Source: Acidobacteriota bacterium (GTDB lineage Bacteria > Acidobacteriota > Terriglobia > Terriglobales > Acidobacteriaceae). From it: a stretch of DNA of 10,048 bases. The position numbers were made by a program, and so were the translations under genes. How positions within the stretch are numbered: position 1 is the first letter of the stretch; each line of letters opens with the position of its first letter. Positions 6,284 to 10,048 of this stretch are shown one piece after another. Where the stretch lies: positions 1 to 10,048 of the forward strand of contig JAJXZK010000390.1 of assembly GCA_021780095.1 (NCBI GenBank), in the 5' to 3' direction. Under the pieces are notes generated by a model. It searched no databases. It was not told the DNA's origin and was given only the letters and a program-made list of their open reading frames with translations.

Positions 6284-6291
6284 CGCATATC

Positions 6292-8553
6292 TTGGCCAGC
6301 ACCACCGAACAGCCATCCATCCCACCCGGCGATTCGCACCCGTCGGCCAGCCACGATGCATCTTCCACGGAATTTCAGCCGTATGTAAAGCCGAACGATT
6401 CGCGCCCGGAATTTACCTTCCGCGCTATCTTTCTCGGATGCATCTTCGGCATTCTTTTCGGCGCTGTCACCGTGTATGTCGGCCTCCGCGCCGGGTTGAC
6501 AGTTGCGGCCTCCATTCCCATTGCCGTGCTGTCGATCAGCGTGCTGCGTGCCCTTGGCCGCGCTTCCATTCTGGAAAACAACATTGTCCAGACCACCGGT
6601 AACGCCGGCCAATCGATCGCCGCCGGCGTCATCTTCACCCTGCCCGCCCTTATCTTCCTCGGCTTCGATCTTGAATACTCACGCATCTTTTTTCTAGCCC
6701 TGCTCGGCGGATGGCTCGGCGTCTTTTTCATGATTCCGCTGCGACGAGAGCTCATCGTCAAGGAACACGGCCATCTCACCTACCCGGAAGGCACCGCCTG
6801 CGCTGACGTGCTTCTCGCCGGCGAACATGGCGGCTCGTTTGCCAGTCGCGTCTTCTGGGGTCTCGGCCTGGGAGCTTTCTACACCCTGTTTCAGAACAGC
6901 AACCTGTTCAGCGCCTGGCCCAGCACGCCGAATTACGAGCCCCAATGGCTGCCCGGCTCTGCCATCCGCGCCGACGCTACACCGGAATATCTCGGCGTCG
7001 GCTACATCATCGGCCCTCGCGTTGCCGGAACCATCTTCGCCGGCGGCGTATTTTCCTGGCTCGTGTTGATGCCCGCTATCCACTTCTTCGGCGCGCATTT
7101 CATCGGACCCATCTATCCCGGAACCCAGCCGATCTCGCAGATGTCGCCCAGCGATCTGTGGGCCGCCTACGTTCGTCCCATGGGAGCAGGCGCGGTAGCT
7201 GCCGCCGGCATTCTCACGCTGCTGCGCACCCTACCGACCATCTGGGGCGCATTCCGCGAAGGCATCGCCACCATCGGCAAATCGCGCGCCGCCACCGCTG
7301 CGGAAAAACGTACGGACCGCGACTTCCCCATGTCTGTCGTCGTCGGTGGCTCAGTACTGCTGGTTGTGATGATGTTCCTGTTCCTCACCTTCAAACCCGT
7401 CCCCGGCGCGCAAACCAGCCTGCTCGCCAACCTGGCAGCCTCGCTGTTGGTGGTCTTGTTTGGATTTCTGTTTGTCACCGTTTCCTCGCGGATCGTCGGT
7501 CTGATCGGCAGCTCGGCCAATCCCATCTCCGGCATGACTATCGCCACCTTGATGGCCACCTCGGCGATTTTTCTGGTCAAGGGTTGGACCGCTCCCGCCT
7601 TCGGCGCGCTTGCCATCACCATCGGCGGTGTCGTGTGCATCGCCTCCGCCAACGCCGGCGATACTTCGCAGGATCTGAAGACCGGCTTCCTGATCGGGGC
7701 GACCCCATGGAAGCAGCAGCTCGCGCTCCTCATTGGAGTCTGCATCTCGACCATCTCGATCGGCGTTACGCTGACGGCGATGAACAAAGGCCTGGAGGAA
7801 TTTCGGCCGACAAATATCCCCTACAACCTGGCTCAGGCTGCGGATGGAGTCACCGTGCAGCAGGAACATTTTTCCCGCCGCGAATTCAGAGTGAAGCTCG
7901 CCGACGGAAAAGAGCAGATCGACAACGGAAGCAAGTATGTCCTGCTCAACGCGCTGGGCTCGCACAAACTTGCGGACGGAAAATATCTCTTCAATCCCGC
8001 GACCGGACATATTGAAGTGCAGTGGGTTGAAGGTATCGGCAGCGAGCGCGCCGCCGCCCCGCAGGCCCGCCTGATGGCCACCGTCATCAACGGCATTCTC
8101 ACCCGGCAGCTTCCCTGGGGTCTGATTCTTCTGGGAGTTTTCCTGGTAATTACGGTGGAACTGCTCGGCGTGCGCTCGCTGTCCTTCGCCGTCGGCGCCT
8201 ATCTTTCCATCGGCACGACCCTGGCCATCTTCTGCGGCGGTGTGGTGCGCTGGATGATCGATCGTGCCGTCGCCCGCAACGGCGAATCCGCTGGAGCACT
8301 CGAAGGCGAGATCAGTCCCGGCTCGCTCTATGCCAGCGGATTGATTGCCGCCGGAGGCATCGTCGGCCTGCTCGGCGTCGCGCTCAAGCTGTACGAATCG
8401 GCAACAGGCCGCTTCGACATCCTGAAGATGTCGCCGAAAAATCCTCTCTATCACGACTGGGTTTCGGTGCTGATGTTCGTGCTGCTGGCCGCATCGCTCT
8501 ACTATTTTGCCCGCCGCCCGCTTAACCTTCGGAAGCCTGCTCCGCCGCGATAG
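6292..8553 (+). CDS. OPT family oligopeptide (or metal-chelate) transporter
   Basis: The 753-residue product is an integral inner-membrane protein of the OPT family, secondary carriers that take up oligopeptides or metal-chelating peptides. A polar N-terminal tail of about 42 residues is followed by many hydrophobic segments. Recognisable pieces are the ASILENNIVQTTGNAGQSIA motif (91-110), MIPLRRELIVKEHGHLTYPEG after it, GASANP-like SSANPISGMTIA in the middle, and the APQARLMATVINGIL and FAVGAYLSIGTTLAI segments near the end. Residues about 497-590 form a hydrophilic insert between membrane segments containing the motif KLADGK twice (535-540 and 559-564); in relatives I recall, this loop is shorter. 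Start is TTG at 6292 with AGGGAGG at eight bases. The gene is divergent from comF and its last 32 bases overlap the 3' end of the acyltransferase gene on the other strand. Substrate cannot be deduced. Confidence 0.92.
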   Translation: MASTTEQPSIPPGDSHPSASHDASSTEFQPYVKPNDSRPEFTFRAIFLGCIFGILFGAVTVYVGLRAGLTVAASIPIAVLSISVLRALGRASILENNIVQTTGNAGQSIAAGVIFTLPALIFLGFDLEYSRIFFLALLGGWLGVFFMIPLRRELIVKEHGHLTYPEGTACADVLLAGEHGGSFASRVFWGLGLGAFYTLFQNSNLFSAWPSTPNYEPQWLPGSAIRADATPEYLGVGYIIGPRVAGTIFAGGVFSWLVLMPAIHFFGAHFIGPIYPGTQPISQMSPSDLWAAYVRPMGAGAVAAAGILTLLRTLPTIWGAFREGIATIGKSRAATAAEKRTDRDFPMSVVVGGSVLLVVMMFLFLTFKPVPGAQTSLLANLAASLLVVLFGFLFVTVSSRIVGLIGSSANPISGMTIATLMATSAIFLVKGWTAPAFGALAITIGGVVCIASANAGDTSQDLKTGFLIGATPWKQQLALLIGVCISTISIGVTLTAMNKGLEEFRPTNIPYNLAQAADGVTVQQEHFSRREFRVKLADGKEQIDNGSKYVLLNALGSHKLADGKYLFNPATGHIEVQWVEGIGSERAAAPQARLMATVINGILTRQLPWGLILLGVFLVITVELLGVRSLSFAVGAYLSIGTTLAIFCGGVVRWMIDRAVARNGESAGALEGEISPGSLYASGLIAAGGIVGLLGVALKLYESATGRFDILKMSPKNPLYHDWVSVLMFVLLAASLYYFARRPLNLRKPAPPR
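8522..8553. other. Convergent 3' overlap of the OPT and acyltransferase genes
   Basis: The OPT stop (TAG, 8551-8553) lies beyond the acyltransferase stop (TAA on the minus strand, 8524-8522), so the last 32 bases of both coding regions are complementary. No bidirectional terminator hairpin is visible, so each transcript probably runs antisense into the other gene. Confidence 0.85.
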
Positions 8554-9709
8554 TCTGCGGACCGGCAATGTGCCCCGTTGGAAATTGTTCGCGCGCGTGT
8601 TTCAGCGCCGGCAGCACCTGGTGCAGCCAGTTGCGGGTGGGCCGTTCCAGGAACCGATAGGCCAGCAGCGCGGTGACCTCCAGGATAAAATAGGAGATCC
8701 AGGGATCGAAGCGCGCAATGTGCAGTTGCACCAAGATGCCGCTCGTGTGGATCCAGCGCCACAGGTTGAAATGAAGGATGTACAAGCAGTAACTGGCCTC
8801 GCCCACCGCCACGAACAGCGGAAAGCGTAGGAACCGCGTGATTGGATGATGCCCCGTCAACCCTAAAATTGTGATGGCGAATAACGGCGTGATCAGGCCA
8901 TTATGCATCAACAGAAACGGCATCTTGGCCCCCTGCATCAGGACCGTGCACACACTGCCCAGGCCCACAATCGCTAACCAGTAGCGGGTGCGATTCGCCA
9001 GCCGCATCCGATCATTCAATTTGGAAAGCACAATGCCGGCGGTAAACGTCGGCAGATGCGGTAGCGGCGTCATCTTCACCGCCCGCAGCCAATAGCTGTT
9101 CGACATGCGAGTGATTGGCCCCAATCCATCCGGCCGCACCCACATATAGGCCAGCGGAACCACCAGTGAAGCCAGCCAGCATCCGGCCAGGATCAGCAGC
9201 AGCTTGCGCGTTTTCTGCGGCCATTTGATGGCTACCAGCATCGGGAACAGCAAATAGAACACTGTCTCGCACGAGAGCGTCCACGCCGGCGTGTTCCAGA
9301 ATGTGCACAGCTTTGGGCTCCAGCCCTGCTGCATGATCGCCGTCAGTCCCAGGCCCTGAAAAAACTGCGCATGCGTACGATATTTCCATTCCAGTTCCAG
9401 AATCGGGATGGAAATCAGCAGCCCCAGTACGTATACCGGATAGAGCCGCGAAAACCGTGTTTGCCAAAACTGCTTGCGGTCGAACTGGCCCGCATCCGAG
9501 CGGTCAGAATAGTTGTAGGCAAGAATGAATCCCGACAACAGGAAAAAGAAATTCACGCCCACGTAGCCGTTATCCATCATGGGGGCCAGCGGACCGAACC
9601 AGGCGGGGTTCCAAAAATGAAAGAACACGATGTTGGTCGCGGTAAAGGCACGAAGACCCGTCAATGCGGGCATTACAGGCCGGCGGGGTATAGGAATAGC
9701 GACTGCCAT
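8522..9709 (-). CDS. Acyltransferase family 3 membrane protein (OafA/YrhL-like)
   Basis: This 395-residue inner-membrane protein has about ten hydrophobic segments and the landmarks of acyltransferase family 3, which O-acylates cell-surface sugars, lipopolysaccharide, peptidoglycan or secreted compounds. R20 in LTGLR and the likely catalytic H31 in VFFHFW are at the first helix. They are followed by GVNFFFLLSGF (51-61), RFSRLYP (85-91) and WTLSCETVFYLLFP (143-156) with the conserved E148. There is no extra SGNH domain, so this is the single-domain form. Start ATG at 9709 lies five bases after the pyrH stop, with only a weak AGG near it, so translation is probably coupled to pyrH; an ATG at codon 13 is less likely. 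This slot is usually held by frr. Acceptor and acyl donor are unknown. Confidence 0.9.
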   Translation of the reverse strand: MAVAIPIPRRPVMPALTGLRAFTATNIVFFHFWNPAWFGPLAPMMDNGYVGVNFFFLLSGFILAYNYSDRSDAGQFDRKQFWQTRFSRLYPVYVLGLLISIPILELEWKYRTHAQFFQGLGLTAIMQQGWSPKLCTFWNTPAWTLSCETVFYLLFPMLVAIKWPQKTRKLLLILAGCWLASLVVPLAYMWVRPDGLGPITRMSNSYWLRAVKMTPLPHLPTFTAGIVLSKLNDRMRLANRTRYWLAIVGLGSVCTVLMQGAKMPFLLMHNGLITPLFAITILGLTGHHPITRFLRFPLFVAVGEASYCLYILHFNLWRWIHTSGILVQLHIARFDPWISYFILEVTALLAYRFLERPTRNWLHQVLPALKHAREQFPTGHIAGPQTIAAEQASEG

Positions 9710-9714
9710 TGTGC

Positions 9715-10048
9715 CTACGTCGTGACCAGGGAGCCAACTTTTTCGCCGGCGATTGCACGCCGAATGTTGCCCGGTTGGTTCATGCTGAAAATGATCATCG
9801 GCAGATCGTTATCCTTGCAAAGACTCACAGCCGTCATGTCCATCACTCGCAGGTTTCGCTGCAGGATTTCCATGTAGCTGATTTCTTCAAACTTTACCGC
9901 GTCCTTGTGCAGCACCGGGTCGGCACTGTAAATGCCGTCCACCTTGGTTCCTTTTAACAGCACGTCGGCTTTGATCTCCATCGCCCGCAGCGATGCGGCA
10001 GTATCAGTCGAAAAATATGGATTTCCCGTACCGGCGGCGAAAATGAGA
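9715..10048 (-). CDS. pyrH: UMP kinase, C-terminal part (cut by window edge)
   Basis: PyrH phosphorylates UMP to UDP with ATP in the cytoplasm and is the committed step to UTP and CTP. About 110 residues at the C-terminus are visible, of roughly 240 in the family. The frame enters at the window edge as [18 protein letters not shown], the signature nucleotide-binding stretch of bacterial UMP kinases, and continues with [20 protein letters not shown], then [20 protein letters not shown] and a closing [10 protein letters not shown]. The ATG at 9981 is internal to the gene, not its start. It ends five bases before the acyltransferase ATG. Confidence 0.96.
   Translation of the reverse strand, partial: LIFAAGTGNPYFSTDTAASLRAMEIKADVLLKGTKVDGIYSADPVLHKDAVKFEEISYMEILQRNLRVMDMTAVSLCKDNDLPMIIFSMNQPGNIRRAIAGEKVGSLVTT

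Larger units (their letters stand above)
6009..6291. other. Divergent intergenic region between comF and the OPT gene
   Basis: These 283 bases hold the start signals of both divergent genes. Contents seen: an AGGA ribosome-binding site for comF, a perfect 16-base palindrome (6052-6067), a possible -10 for comF (6092-6097), a 12-pair inverted repeat (6174-6204) and the OPT ribosome-binding site (6277-6283). I find no convincing -35/-10 pair toward the OPT gene and no open frame with coding character. Confidence 0.6.

Noticed and set aside
7351..8568. 405-codon open frame antisense to the OPT gene
   Set aside because: The OPT frame on the other strand has family motifs throughout. The antisense product is a low-complexity mirror of hydrophobic codons and has no ribosome-binding site or domain.
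1..10048. Search by eye for tRNA, rRNA, CRISPR arrays, known riboswitches and phage genes
   Set aside because: None were seen. Almost all sequence is accounted for by protein-coding genes. Small structured RNAs could still be missed without a covariance-model search.

Overview
The window is a gene-dense, fairly high-GC bacterial chromosome segment with no sign of phage, plasmid or insertion sequence. The gene set fits an Acidobacteriota (Terriglobia-like) chromosome: a long OPT-family transporter, an HNH protein of the [10 protein letters not shown] type, a GT-C-like membrane protein with a TNGYHPIW motif, and TTG/GTG starts beside strong AGGGAGG ribosome-binding sites. That placement is inference and should be confirmed by a protein search.

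The window is bracketed by two translation/nucleotide housekeeping genes, both on the minus strand and both cut by the window edges: the C-terminal half of pyrH (UMP kinase) at the right and the N-terminal half of frr (ribosome recycling factor) at the left. In most bacteria these two are direct neighbours (rpsB-tsf-pyrH-frr). Here the order and orientation are kept, but about 9.4 kb carrying nine other genes lies between them.

Layout from right to left. pyrH is followed after 5 bases by an acyltransferase-3 membrane protein, which runs into the 3' end of a plus-strand OPT transporter with a 32-base convergent overlap. The OPT gene and comF diverge from a 283-base intergenic region that holds two inverted repeats. 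Then comes a long minus-strand run. comF, a 56-residue basic protein and an HNH endonuclease are packed with an ATGA overlap and a ribosome-binding site that overlaps a stop codon. After them come a lower-GC unrecognised gene with a TTG start, a GT-C-like membrane protein, and lipA (lipoyl synthase), which starts 3 bases after that protein's stop. Last is a small plus-strand zinc-ribbon/two-helix membrane protein, convergent with lipA and divergent from frr.

Most genes are identifiable. No striking new system is evident. The points most worth attention are the split pyrH/frr neighbourhood, the coupled comF-orf56-HNH unit, the low-GC orphan gene with a hairpin over its putative ribosome-binding site, the hydrophilic insert with an internal repeat in the OPT transporter, and the inverted repeats between comF and the OPT gene.
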